From: Legionella longbeachae
GTDB taxonomy: Bacteria; Pseudomonadota; Gammaproteobacteria; Legionellales; Legionellaceae
Assembly: GCA_016191305.1 (NCBI GenBank)
Contig: JACPOX010000145.1
Span: 1-9,532 of the forward strand
Direction: 5' to 3'
DNA: 9,532 bases
This document shows, one piece after another, positions 1-7,024 of this stretch; positions within the stretch are counted from its first letter, which is position 1; every line of letters begins with the position of its first letter. Both the position numbers and the translations under genes were made by a program. Under the pieces are notes generated by a model. The model was given only the letters and a program-made list of their open reading frames with translations. It was not told where the DNA came from and searched no databases.

Positions 1-282
1 AATTTCAGGGTATTCTGAAGTTTCTCTAATTGCCTCTTCCAAAGAGTCTACAACAAGAACTTCCCCAATCGTCGATGAATTACGGCTAAGCACAATATTC
101 AAACGGCCCGGCAATGGCTTACCAATTGATGCAAAAGTTTTTCTTCCCATGATTATGGGCTTGCACATAGTTATTGATTTGAAATGTTGTAAATCGGCGG
201 GCAAATGACAAAGCAACTGATTATTAATTCCTAGCCCATTGGCTTCATCCATTGCCGCAATTAAACTAATAATTGTCTTCAT
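1..282 (-). CDS. folA: Dihydrofolate reductase, N-terminal 94 residues (cut by window edge)
   Basis: Reduces dihydrofolate to tetrahydrofolate with NADPH in the cytoplasm; the target of trimethoprim. I translated this from the minus strand: it begins MKTIISLIAAMDEANGLG and continues in frame to base 1. Family landmarks are the ISLIAAM opening strand, LPADLQHFK (residues 27-35, with D30 matching E. coli catalytic Asp27), KPIIMGRKTF (41-50) and SIGKPLPGRLNIVLSR (52-67). The remaining C-terminal part, about 65 residues in a typical enzyme of about 160, lies outside the window. The ATG shares its A with the TAA stop of pdxA (TAATG), with only a weak GAGA ribosome site before it, so translation is probably coupled to pdxA. 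Odd point: the PW pair just before the active-site Asp in E. coli (Pro21-Trp22) is Leu-Cys here (residues 24-25). Family assignment is secure. Confidence 0.95.
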   Translation of the reverse strand, partial: MKTIISLIAAMDEANGLGINNQLLCHLPADLQHFKSITMCKPIIMGRKTFASIGKPLPGRLNIVLSRNSSTIGEVLVVDSLEEAIRETSEYPEI

Positions 283-1253
283 TAATTTCTCGCTAATGCC
301 ATATTCATAGCCATATCCACTGCGGCAAGCATTGATCCCGTATGCAACAAATTCTTACCTGCTAATTCTAAAGCGGTTCCATGATCTACAGAAGTCCGTA
401 TTATTGGTAATCCTAAAGTTACATTGACAGCTTCATTAAAACCAGCGTATTTAAGTACGGGTAATCCTTGATCATGATACATAGCAACAAAAGCATCACA
501 ATCTTTTAAATGATGTTTAGTAAACATTGTATCTGCTGGCAATGGACCATGAACATAAATTCCTTGGTTCTGTAGCCAAGACAAAGCAGGAGTTATCACT
601 TCAATTTCCTCTCTTCCTAAATAACCTGACTCTCCGGCATGAGGATTTAGTCCAGCTACTTTAATATGAGGTCTTTCAATATTAAAATCTTGAATTAATG
701 ATTGATTGAGCTGTGTAATCACTTTAATAATTAGATCTGAAGTAATTGCATGCGGCACTTTGCATAGAGGTAGATGTGTTGTCACTAATGCGACCTTTAT
801 TTTTTTACAAGCCAACATCATCACTACCGTTTCTACATTAAAAAATTGAGCGAAAAATTCTGTATGACCACTAAAAGATATGCCTGCTTCATTGATGTTT
901 GCTTTGTGAACCGGGGCAGTGACCAAGGCAGAAAACTCCCCTTGGCTACATAACAGTGCAGCCTGACTTAGCAACTCAACAACATAGGGTGCATTTTTTA
1001 AATTAAGACAACCACTTTGTACAGGAACCGAGCAGGGCATGGAAAGTACAGTTAAATGACCTGGTTGAGCTTTAATAGCCTGTCCGCTTTTATATATATG
1101 GAAACAAATATCACGATTTAGTTCTTTTGCTCTGGCTTCCAATACACATCGATCACCTAAAATTACTAATGGAAAATTAAAATCTGCCAGAGCCAAGCAT
1201 AAATCGGGGCCAACTCCAGCTGGCTCACCACTGCTAATCAGCAGTGGTTTCAT
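282..1253 (-). CDS. pdxA: 4-hydroxythreonine-4-phosphate dehydrogenase
   Basis: Oxidises 4-phosphohydroxy-L-threonine with NAD; the product loses CO2 and is condensed by PdxJ in the DXP-dependent pyridoxal phosphate pathway. Cytoplasmic, homodimeric, divalent-metal dependent. The 323 residues nearly match E. coli (329). Visible motifs are SSGEPAGVGPDL near the N-terminus, VTAPVHKANI (111-120), SGHTEFF (128-134), TTHLPL (158-163), GLNPHAGESG (201-210), GPLPADTMF (236-244), YHDQGLPVLKY (259-269) and the C-terminal SVDHGTALELAGK (288-300). His160, His205 and His260 line up with the E. coli metal ligands His166, His211 and His266, a constant offset of six. A strong AAGGAG ribosome site lies 5 nt before the ATG, inside the end of surA. 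The ATG overlaps the surA TGA (ATGA), and the stop overlaps the folA start, so it sits in a coupled surA-pdxA-folA unit. Confidence 0.97.
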   Translation of the reverse strand: MKPLLISSGEPAGVGPDLCLALADFNFPLVILGDRCVLEARAKELNRDICFHIYKSGQAIKAQPGHLTVLSMPCSVPVQSGCLNLKNAPYVVELLSQAALLCSQGEFSALVTAPVHKANINEAGISFSGHTEFFAQFFNVETVVMMLACKKIKVALVTTHLPLCKVPHAITSDLIIKVITQLNQSLIQDFNIERPHIKVAGLNPHAGESGYLGREEIEVITPALSWLQNQGIYVHGPLPADTMFTKHHLKDCDAFVAMYHDQGLPVLKYAGFNEAVNVTLGLPIIRTSVDHGTALELAGKNLLHTGSMLAAVDMAMNMALARN

Positions 1254-2542
1254 GCTAACTCCTTTTCAATAATATTAACGTAAGCATCTGAGCGTATGTG
1301 TTGCGCCCAATTTTGTACTGCTTCAGCAAATTTTCGTTGCTGTAGAAATTGGCGAACTTGTTGTTTTTTAAAAGCAACAGAATCATCTTGTTGTTTACGT
1401 CCTAAAACTTGAATAATATGCCAACCAAATTGTGATTTTATAGGATGACTGATTTCATTTATTGGTAATTTATTCATTGCTTGTTCAAATTCTGGAACTA
1501 ATACACCAGGTGTAACCCAACCCAGATCCCCACCCTTAACAGCACTTGCTGAATCCAAAGAATATTGCTTGGCCATCAGTGCAAAATCTTTACCAGATCT
1601 TAATTGTTGATAAATATTATTAACCTGTTTTTTTGAGTCTTTTGGAAGCATACTAGGATCGGTCTTTAAAAGAATGTGCCGAACATGAGTTGTAGTCACT
1701 ACATGATGTTGATTTTCACCACCAATCGATACCAGTTTAATTAACTGAAAACCATTTCCTGCACGTAAAGGGCCAACTACTTGGCCAACTTTCATGGTCA
1801 TTACTTCTTTAGCAAATAACTCTGGTAATTCTGCTAAGTGACGATCTCCTAAATCACCACCTTCCAATGCAAATTCGCCACTGGAATTTTCGATGGCTAG
1901 ACGACTAAAATCATCACCTTTTTTTATTTTTTTCAGTAAAAGTTCTGCTCGACTTTTAGCCTTTTTCACTTGATCTGACGTAGGTTCTTCACTTAATGGA
2001 ATTACTATATTTTGTAGATGGTATGTAAGCGAAGAACGATCAACAAAACCGCCTTCAGTTTTCAAATACCGTTCGACTTGCTCATTTGTAACGAGAGCAT
2101 CTTTTCCTACTGCCTTTTGTTGTAATTGAGAAAGGAGCATTTCTTTGCGAATATTTTCCCGGTATTCATTCCAGGTCATACCTTGTTTAATAATTTCTTC
2201 GCGCAGCTGAGTTAAAGTCGCATGATTCATGGTTGCAATTCTTTCGATGGCTTTGTTTAATTCTAAATCATCTATAGTAAGACCATGCTGTTTTGCCATT
2301 TGTAATTGAACATTGACATCAATCATATGCTGTAGCACTTGTTTGCGTAATACTGAATCCGCAGGTAATTGCATTTTTTGCGCAAGAATCTGTTTCTTAG
2401 ATAATTCTACCTGTTTGTCCAATTCACTAGAAGTAATCACTCCGTTATTAACAACCGCAACTACCTTATCTAATACTTGTTTTGCCTGGGACGCGCCAGT
2501 AGCGGCTAGTAAAATGCATATCAATACAATTTTTTTATACAT
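1250..2542 (-). CDS. surA: Periplasmic chaperone / peptidyl-prolyl isomerase SurA
   Basis: Periplasmic chaperone that escorts unfolded outer-membrane barrel proteins, LptD among them in E. coli, to the BAM complex. At 430 residues it matches E. coli SurA (428). Residues 1-20 form a Sec signal peptide (MYKK, then IVLICILLAA), with cleavage likely after GASQA. Next comes the chaperone N-domain, opening with LDKVVAVVNNGVITSSELD. Parvulin domain 1 spans about 172-272 (EGGDLGDR, GPLRAGNGFQLIKL). Parvulin domain 2 spans about 285-382 (HVRHILLK, KGGDLGWV, QFGWHIIQVL). The C-terminal helix (QVRQFLQQRKF and onward) completes the chaperone core. The start is supported by an AAGGA site 7 nt before the ATG. 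It lies 94 bp after lptD in the same direction and overlaps pdxA by 4 nt. Neighbouring lptD fits its known client relationship. Confidence 0.97.
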   Translation of the reverse strand: MYKKIVLICILLAATGASQAKQVLDKVVAVVNNGVITSSELDKQVELSKKQILAQKMQLPADSVLRKQVLQHMIDVNVQLQMAKQHGLTIDDLELNKAIERIATMNHATLTQLREEIIKQGMTWNEYRENIRKEMLLSQLQQKAVGKDALVTNEQVERYLKTEGGFVDRSSLTYHLQNIVIPLSEEPTSDQVKKAKSRAELLLKKIKKGDDFSRLAIENSSGEFALEGGDLGDRHLAELPELFAKEVMTMKVGQVVGPLRAGNGFQLIKLVSIGGENQHHVVTTTHVRHILLKTDPSMLPKDSKKQVNNIYQQLRSGKDFALMAKQYSLDSASAVKGGDLGWVTPGVLVPEFEQAMNKLPINEISHPIKSQFGWHIIQVLGRKQQDDSVAFKKQQVRQFLQQRKFAEAVQNWAQHIRSDAYVNIIEKELA

Positions 2543-2636
2543 ACCTTAATCCTTATTTACTTTTTTCGAGCAATTTAGGTTATTTTTATCCAAAATACAA
2601 GCAGCTTTGTTTCAATTTATACTACTAATAGTTAAT

Positions 2637-5177
2637 CTATTGATGAAATGGATCACTGTAACCTGGAACATAAGTATTTAGTATACTACTTGGATCACTG
2701 TTTGCTACAGATCCTAAGCCTTTTAATAGGATTTGCAAATAAATATTATTATTATACTGCGGTAAATATCCTGAGTCTAAGCTTTTAAAGGTTCTTCCGC
2801 CTAATACACGTACTGCCCAACAACAACTATCGTACTGTATACCTAGTAAAGACATCATACTGTAATTTTTACTTATATTATGGCTATAGGCGCCAATAGT
2901 GCTCCACCTATCACTTAATGGCCAAGAAATAGAAGCAATTGCTTGATGCAAGGCATTATCTACTCCAGCATTATTTCTTACATTTGTTACATCACCATTG
3001 ATTAAATAACTATATCCGAAATTAATAATTGCATTTGGCTTAGGTTGATAATGTATATTTAGATCACCATTATTAGTAGCAGAAGTTGCAGGATCCCATA
3101 CGTAATCCCCTATAAGCTTCCAGAAAGGACTTAAATGGTATGCCGCTCGAGAAGCAATAGGTGAAGTACTAGAAAATGGAGATAGCTGTCCTATTTCAAG
3201 AGGATTTGCAATACAAAATCCCGTTGGACTACTACACAATTGTACTCTTCTATCTGAAAAATACTTGATTTGACCAATAGAAAAACTAGCTATTTCTGTA
3301 CCTGAATATTCTGATAACCAACGAGAGGTCAGCGCATAAGATAATTGGTTTGCATCACCAATCCGGTCAAAACCTGAGAAACGGTTCGTTCTGAAGAGTT
3401 GATCAAAATTAAAAATCATATTGGCAGTATCATATATTGGTAATTGACTTTGATTATAAAAAGGCACATACAAATAAAATAAACTAGGCTCTAAAGTTTG
3501 AGTGAAATAATCACCCATCCAATTAAAATTACGTTCAAATTGTAAACCGCTTTGGGCACTAAACCTGGGAATAAAGCGATTATATTCACCACGAGTGTGA
3601 TCCCAATTATTTTGAACCTGATAATAATTTTCTACAAACTCTACAGAGGGTGTAATATATCCCCAAGACTTCCTCAATGGTAATGAAAGTATCGGATTCA
3701 AATGGAATCTTGGGCCCTGCGGCATTTCTTCTACAAAACCTTGCACACTTGAGGTTGGCCAAAAAAACTGATCGTATTGGCCAAGAACATTTAAATTGGC
3801 TTGCCCAGGTAAATCATAATAATAACCATGAGCCAAGAGTTGCGGCAAACGTTCATATTGATCATCGATTGGAATTTCATTGATTGGATGCAAGGTTTGA
3901 AAACTTTGAGCCATGCCTCTAAAAGTCCAATACTCCGTTGAATAAGTCAAATCGGCTTGACGTAACAATTGTCTTTGGGTAATCAGTGCCAAATTAGTAG
4001 AGAAATCCTGAAAATAATAATCATCAGAAACCTGTTGAACATTCACATTTAATCTTAAATCGGGATTAAATTGTGTTGTATCAAGAACATTGAACAACCA
4101 ACGATTATTTGAGTTACCTCTGAACTGGGGAAATTGTTCAGCATGACTGTTTAAAAAATTCTTATACGCTGCGTCATTTGGCAAAAAATTCCCACTAAAT
4201 ACCCCTACACTATTCATTGTAAGATAACGAAACTCTCCCCCCATCATCACATTGCGCTCGGTATAAACATGCGGGGTTAAAGTCAAATCATAGTTTGGCG
4301 CAAGATTCAAATAATAGGGAAAACCCAGATCAAAACCACCAACGTTGGAGTATCCCCCCAAAGGCATTAGAAAACCTGATTTACGCTCTTTAGCTGTTGG
4401 AAAACTTAAATAAGGAACATAAAGAATAGGCCATTCATGAATTCGTAATTTAACATTTCGCGCTACACCTACTTTTTTCTGATTATCTATAGTTATTGAT
4501 TTAGCCTCTAAATCCCAAGCTTTGTCTTGTGGTGCGCAAGTGGTATAAGTTGCCTGCCGCAAGAGATAATTAGAATTAGCAAAGCGCTGCATTAAACTGG
4601 CTCTTCCCCACGCAGGTAATACTGTTGTATGTTTGTTGGTATTAAAACGATAAAGCACATCTTCCGTTTGCCCTGACTTATCCTGTGGATTGATCATCGC
4701 TTTTCTAGCAATTAATAATTTGTCTGGTTCGAGATAATGCACATTCCCCAAAAATACAATTTTTGTAATCTGATTGCTTTTGGAATCGCGATATACATAA
4801 GCCGTTTGCGCATTAACAATTCTCTGGTTCTGCTGTAATTCAACATGACCGATTAAAGTGGAACGCTTATTTTGATAAAAGGAAACTCGATCTGCTCTAA
4901 TCTGTATTTCATCTGGAGAAGCAAGCGGCTTCACGATGATAGGTTGATAAGATCCTAGACAAATAGGAGAACTATGATCTGCCTGCCATCCCAAACATTG
5001 GGCAAATTTAGTTCTTATCGCGTCAGTTAAATCAATATCACGTGCGATGACACAAGCTTGCACCGGCTCATGAATCAGTGAAGCGGAATAAACAAAAACA
5101 TGATAAAATAACATGGATAAAACGAGCACTGTCGTGAGGATGCTCATCAAGAACCATTTTAATGAAGTCTTGTTCAC
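2637..5177 (-). CDS. lptD: LPS-assembly outer membrane protein LptD
   Basis: Outer-membrane barrel that, with lipoprotein LptE, inserts LPS into the outer leaflet after transport along the LptA bridge. 846 residues against 784 in E. coli. The start is GTG (bases 5177-5175): an in-frame stop lies 18 bases upstream, and starting at Met11 would remove both lysines (K3, K7) before the hydrophobic stretch 9-31. Order: signal sequence; N-terminal segment with Cys42, Cys61 and Cys73 (PICLGSYQP); LptA-like jellyroll about 88-225 (IQIRADRVSFY, IVFLGNVHY); then the barrel to the end. Typical barrel motifs are SGFLMPLGGY (267-276), GGEFRYL (313-319), TQTLEPSLFYLYVPF (559-573), DRIGDANQLSYALTSR (604-619), SWPLSDRWSTIGAY (751-764) and the adjacent cysteines Cys785-Cys786. 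Cys214 (TTCAP) matches E. coli Cys173 and the CC pair matches Cys724/725, so the interlocked disulfides are conserved. An additional pair, Cys648 and Cys655, is not in E. coli. Confidence 0.97.
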   Translation of the reverse strand: MNKTSLKWFLMSILTTVLVLSMLFYHVFVYSASLIHEPVQACVIARDIDLTDAIRTKFAQCLGWQADHSSPICLGSYQPIIVKPLASPDEIQIRADRVSFYQNKRSTLIGHVELQQNQRIVNAQTAYVYRDSKSNQITKIVFLGNVHYLEPDKLLIARKAMINPQDKSGQTEDVLYRFNTNKHTTVLPAWGRASLMQRFANSNYLLRQATYTTCAPQDKAWDLEAKSITIDNQKKVGVARNVKLRIHEWPILYVPYLSFPTAKERKSGFLMPLGGYSNVGGFDLGFPYYLNLAPNYDLTLTPHVYTERNVMMGGEFRYLTMNSVGVFSGNFLPNDAAYKNFLNSHAEQFPQFRGNSNNRWLFNVLDTTQFNPDLRLNVNVQQVSDDYYFQDFSTNLALITQRQLLRQADLTYSTEYWTFRGMAQSFQTLHPINEIPIDDQYERLPQLLAHGYYYDLPGQANLNVLGQYDQFFWPTSSVQGFVEEMPQGPRFHLNPILSLPLRKSWGYITPSVEFVENYYQVQNNWDHTRGEYNRFIPRFSAQSGLQFERNFNWMGDYFTQTLEPSLFYLYVPFYNQSQLPIYDTANMIFNFDQLFRTNRFSGFDRIGDANQLSYALTSRWLSEYSGTEIASFSIGQIKYFSDRRVQLCSSPTGFCIANPLEIGQLSPFSSTSPIASRAAYHLSPFWKLIGDYVWDPATSATNNGDLNIHYQPKPNAIINFGYSYLINGDVTNVRNNAGVDNALHQAIASISWPLSDRWSTIGAYSHNISKNYSMMSLLGIQYDSCCWAVRVLGGRTFKSLDSGYLPQYNNNIYLQILLKGLGSVANSDPSSILNTYVPGYSDPFHQ

Positions 5178-5201
5178 GAGTAATAAAATGCCTTATCATG
5201 C

Positions 5202-5229
5202 TTCATAAATTAAGTAACTTTTCTTTCAA
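5202..5229 (-). promoter_or_regulatory. Candidate sigma-70 promoter for lptD
   Basis: On the minus strand TTGAAA (5229-5224) is followed 16 bp later by TATGAA (5207-5202). These match the consensus hexamers at 5 of 6 and 4 of 6 positions. Transcription would begin near 5195, giving a very short leader before the GTG at 5177. That leader would hold at most a poor ribosome site (AAGG at 5194-5191, 13 nt away). This is a visual match only. I see no good match to a sigma-E promoter, which drives lptD in E. coli, and no equally good plus-strand promoter for amgK in the same 122-bp gap. Confidence 0.3.
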
Positions 5230-5299
5230 TTCTTGCTACTTAAGCAGCGGTAATCGGGGTGAATAGTTACAACCAAAAAAATGAGAGGGGAAGTATATC

Positions 5300-6277
5300 A
5301 TGCATGCAAGAGAAAACGCACTTAGAGAATGGCTAATTCATACTCTAGAACAGCCTGATTTTCTCTTGTCACCTTTGGCAGGAGATGCCAGTTTTAGAAG
5401 ATATTTCCGTATTCAATACAATGGACAAACTCAGGTTGTAATGGATGCGCCTCCAGATAAAGAGGATCTTAAGCCTTTTATCCATATAGCTCAAACTCTT
5501 GAGAAAGCCAATGTACTTACCCCAAAAATTCTTGCTATGAATTTGGAGCAAGGATTTTTATTGTTAACAGATTTAGGTGACCAACTACTTTTAAATACAC
5601 TTAAAACAGAAACTTCCAAAGATCTTTATCAATTAGCTATAACAACTTTATCTAAAATTCAATCTTGTTCTATTAGCGATCCCTTACTGCCTTTTTTTGA
5701 TAAAGCCCATATGATCAAAGAAATGAGTCTATGCTCCGAATGGTTTTTCAAAGCTTATTTAGATTTGGATCTCAATAAAAAGGAATGCGCATTAATACAA
5801 CAAACTTTTGAGTGGATTGCTACCGAAGTAGCCAACCAACCACTTACCTTTATACATCGTGATTACCATTCACGTAATTTGCTACTTATCAATGAAACAG
5901 AACCGGTTCTTGGCGTCATTGATTTTCAAGATGCCATGCGTGGTCCACTGACTTATGACTTGGTTTCTTTACTTAAAGATTGTTATATTTCTTGGTCACG
6001 TTCACAAGTATTAGAATGGTTAGAGTTTTACTATATCAATAATGCATTAGCAAAGACTTATTCATTACAGGAATTTATCCGTGCCTTTGACTTTTGTGGT
6101 TTACAAAGGCATTTGAAAGTATTAGGTATCTTTTGTCGTTTGCATTTACGTGATAATAAACCTGGATATATTAAAGATTTACCCTTAACTTTAAAATATG
6201 TACTTGAATGCACTGAAACTTATGAAGAATTACACCCCTTTTTCCGCTTTTTGCAATTGAGAGTTTATTTACCATGA
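5300..6277 (+). CDS. amgK: N-acetylmuramate/N-acetylglucosamine anomeric kinase AmgK
   Basis: Predicted to phosphorylate the anomeric hydroxyl of N-acetylmuramate (and GlcNAc) with ATP, giving MurNAc-1-phosphate for MurU in the Pseudomonas-type recycling route. The 325-residue protein has the aminoglycoside-phosphotransferase/choline-kinase fold: N-lobe nucleotide loop LAGDASFRRYFRI (26-38), hinge region GFLLLTDLGDQ (85-95), catalytic loop FIHRDYHSRNLLL (184-196; catalytic D188, N193) and metal-binding VIDFQDAMRGPLTYDL (206-221; D208). A purine-rich site (GAGGGGAAG, 5285-5293) lies just before the ATG at a suitable distance. It is divergent from lptD and overlaps murU by 4 nt (ATGA). The pairing with murU sets the substrate; the kinase fold alone would only suggest a small-molecule phosphotransferase. 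Fold assignment is firm, and the MurNAc role is inferred from the pair and its lptD neighbourhood, as in Pseudomonas. Confidence 0.9.
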   Translation: MHARENALREWLIHTLEQPDFLLSPLAGDASFRRYFRIQYNGQTQVVMDAPPDKEDLKPFIHIAQTLEKANVLTPKILAMNLEQGFLLLTDLGDQLLLNTLKTETSKDLYQLAITTLSKIQSCSISDPLLPFFDKAHMIKEMSLCSEWFFKAYLDLDLNKKECALIQQTFEWIATEVANQPLTFIHRDYHSRNLLLINETEPVLGVIDFQDAMRGPLTYDLVSLLKDCYISWSRSQVLEWLEFYYINNALAKTYSLQEFIRAFDFCGLQRHLKVLGIFCRLHLRDNKPGYIKDLPLTLKYVLECTETYEELHPFFRFLQLRVYLP

Positions 6278-6933
6278 AAACAGCAATGATACTAGCTGCT
6301 GGCCGGGGCGAGCGCCTAAAGCCACTTACCGAAATAAAACCCAAAGCTTTATGCATGGTGAAAGAAAAACCGTTAATAGAGCATCATGTAATCAACTTAG
6401 CAAAAGCTGGTTTTGATAAAATAATAATCAATCATGCCTATTTGGGGGGACAAATTCGCCGCCATTTAGGTAATGGAAATCATTGGGGCATTGAAATTTG
6501 CTACTCTCCTGAACCTCCAGGAGGCTTGGAAACTGGAGGAGGTATTGTCAATGCACTCTCCCAATTAGGTGATAAACCTTTTATCACAGTAAATGCAGAT
6601 ATCTTTACTGATTTTGACTTTACTCAATTGCAATCAGCAAATACTGATTCCATTCATGTGATTTTGGTGAAAAAAAATCCTGCACTTAATCATCATGGGG
6701 ATTTTGGCCTAATCAATCAAACGCAATTAAGCAATGCAAATCCAGATTATACCCTTGCGGGGATATGCTGCTACCACCCCCAGATATTCGCAAACTGCAA
6801 ACAAGGGCGCTATTCCGTAGCGCCTTTAATTCGTCAATATGCAGAACAAAATAAAGTAACTGCTAGTATTTATAATGGCATTTGGTTAGATATTGGCTCC
6901 ATGGAACGATTGCAGGCAGCGAATCAGATCTAA
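6274..6933 (+). CDS. murU: N-acetylmuramate alpha-1-phosphate uridylyltransferase MurU
   Basis: Transfers UMP from UTP to MurNAc-1-phosphate, making UDP-MurNAc directly and so bypassing the fosfomycin-sensitive MurA step. The 219 residues match the short MurU form (about 220) rather than longer GlmU or GalU enzymes: there is no left-handed beta-helix acyltransferase domain. The nucleotide-binding signature is MILAAGRGERLKPLTEIKPKAL (5-26, with R14 and K24). Others are ETGGGIVNAL (86-95), the metal-binding VNADIFTDFDF (106-116; D109) and C-terminal GIWLDIGSMERLQAA (202-216; D206). The ATG overlaps the amgK stop (ATGA) and only a weak GAGAG site precedes it, so translation is probably coupled. 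MupP, the phosphatase that supplies MurNAc in this pathway, is not in the window. Other NDP-sugar pyrophosphorylases share the fold, but size and partner favour MurU. Confidence 0.92.
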   Translation: MKTAMILAAGRGERLKPLTEIKPKALCMVKEKPLIEHHVINLAKAGFDKIIINHAYLGGQIRRHLGNGNHWGIEICYSPEPPGGLETGGGIVNALSQLGDKPFITVNADIFTDFDFTQLQSANTDSIHVILVKKNPALNHHGDFGLINQTQLSNANPDYTLAGICCYHPQIFANCKQGRYSVAPLIRQYAEQNKVTASIYNGIWLDIGSMERLQAANQI

Positions 6934-7024
6934 TCAACACTTCAAATGCCTTATAGAAACTCCATCCATCAGTTATTCAGGTTTGGTGGTGATAAAGAAT
7001 CAAGGATCAGCTTAGGAAAAAGTA

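Noticed and set aside
2313..2549. Plus-strand open frame opposite the surA start
   Set aside because: It mirrors the SurA signal peptide and N-domain, is cysteine-rich with no motif, and surA itself is unambiguous.
2572..2615. Possible surA promoters in the 94-bp lptD-surA gap (TTGTAT/TAAATT with 17-bp spacing; TTGAAA/GATAAA with 19-bp spacing)
   Set aside because: The hexamers are weak or the spacing long, and in AT-rich DNA such matches arise by chance; surA can be read from lptD.
3677..3883. Plus-strand 68-codon open frame opposite lptD
   Set aside because: It lies wholly within conserved LptD barrel coding sequence on the other strand and shows no domain.
5233..5245. TGCT-ACTTA-AGCA hairpin in the lptD/amgK gap
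   Set aside because: The arms are only 4 bases long; too short to support a regulatory site or structure.
6934..7024. Shared terminator between the convergent murU and the unknown gene
   Set aside because: I looked for a GC stem followed by a T run on either strand and found only short imperfect pairings such as CCATC/GGTGG without a T tract.
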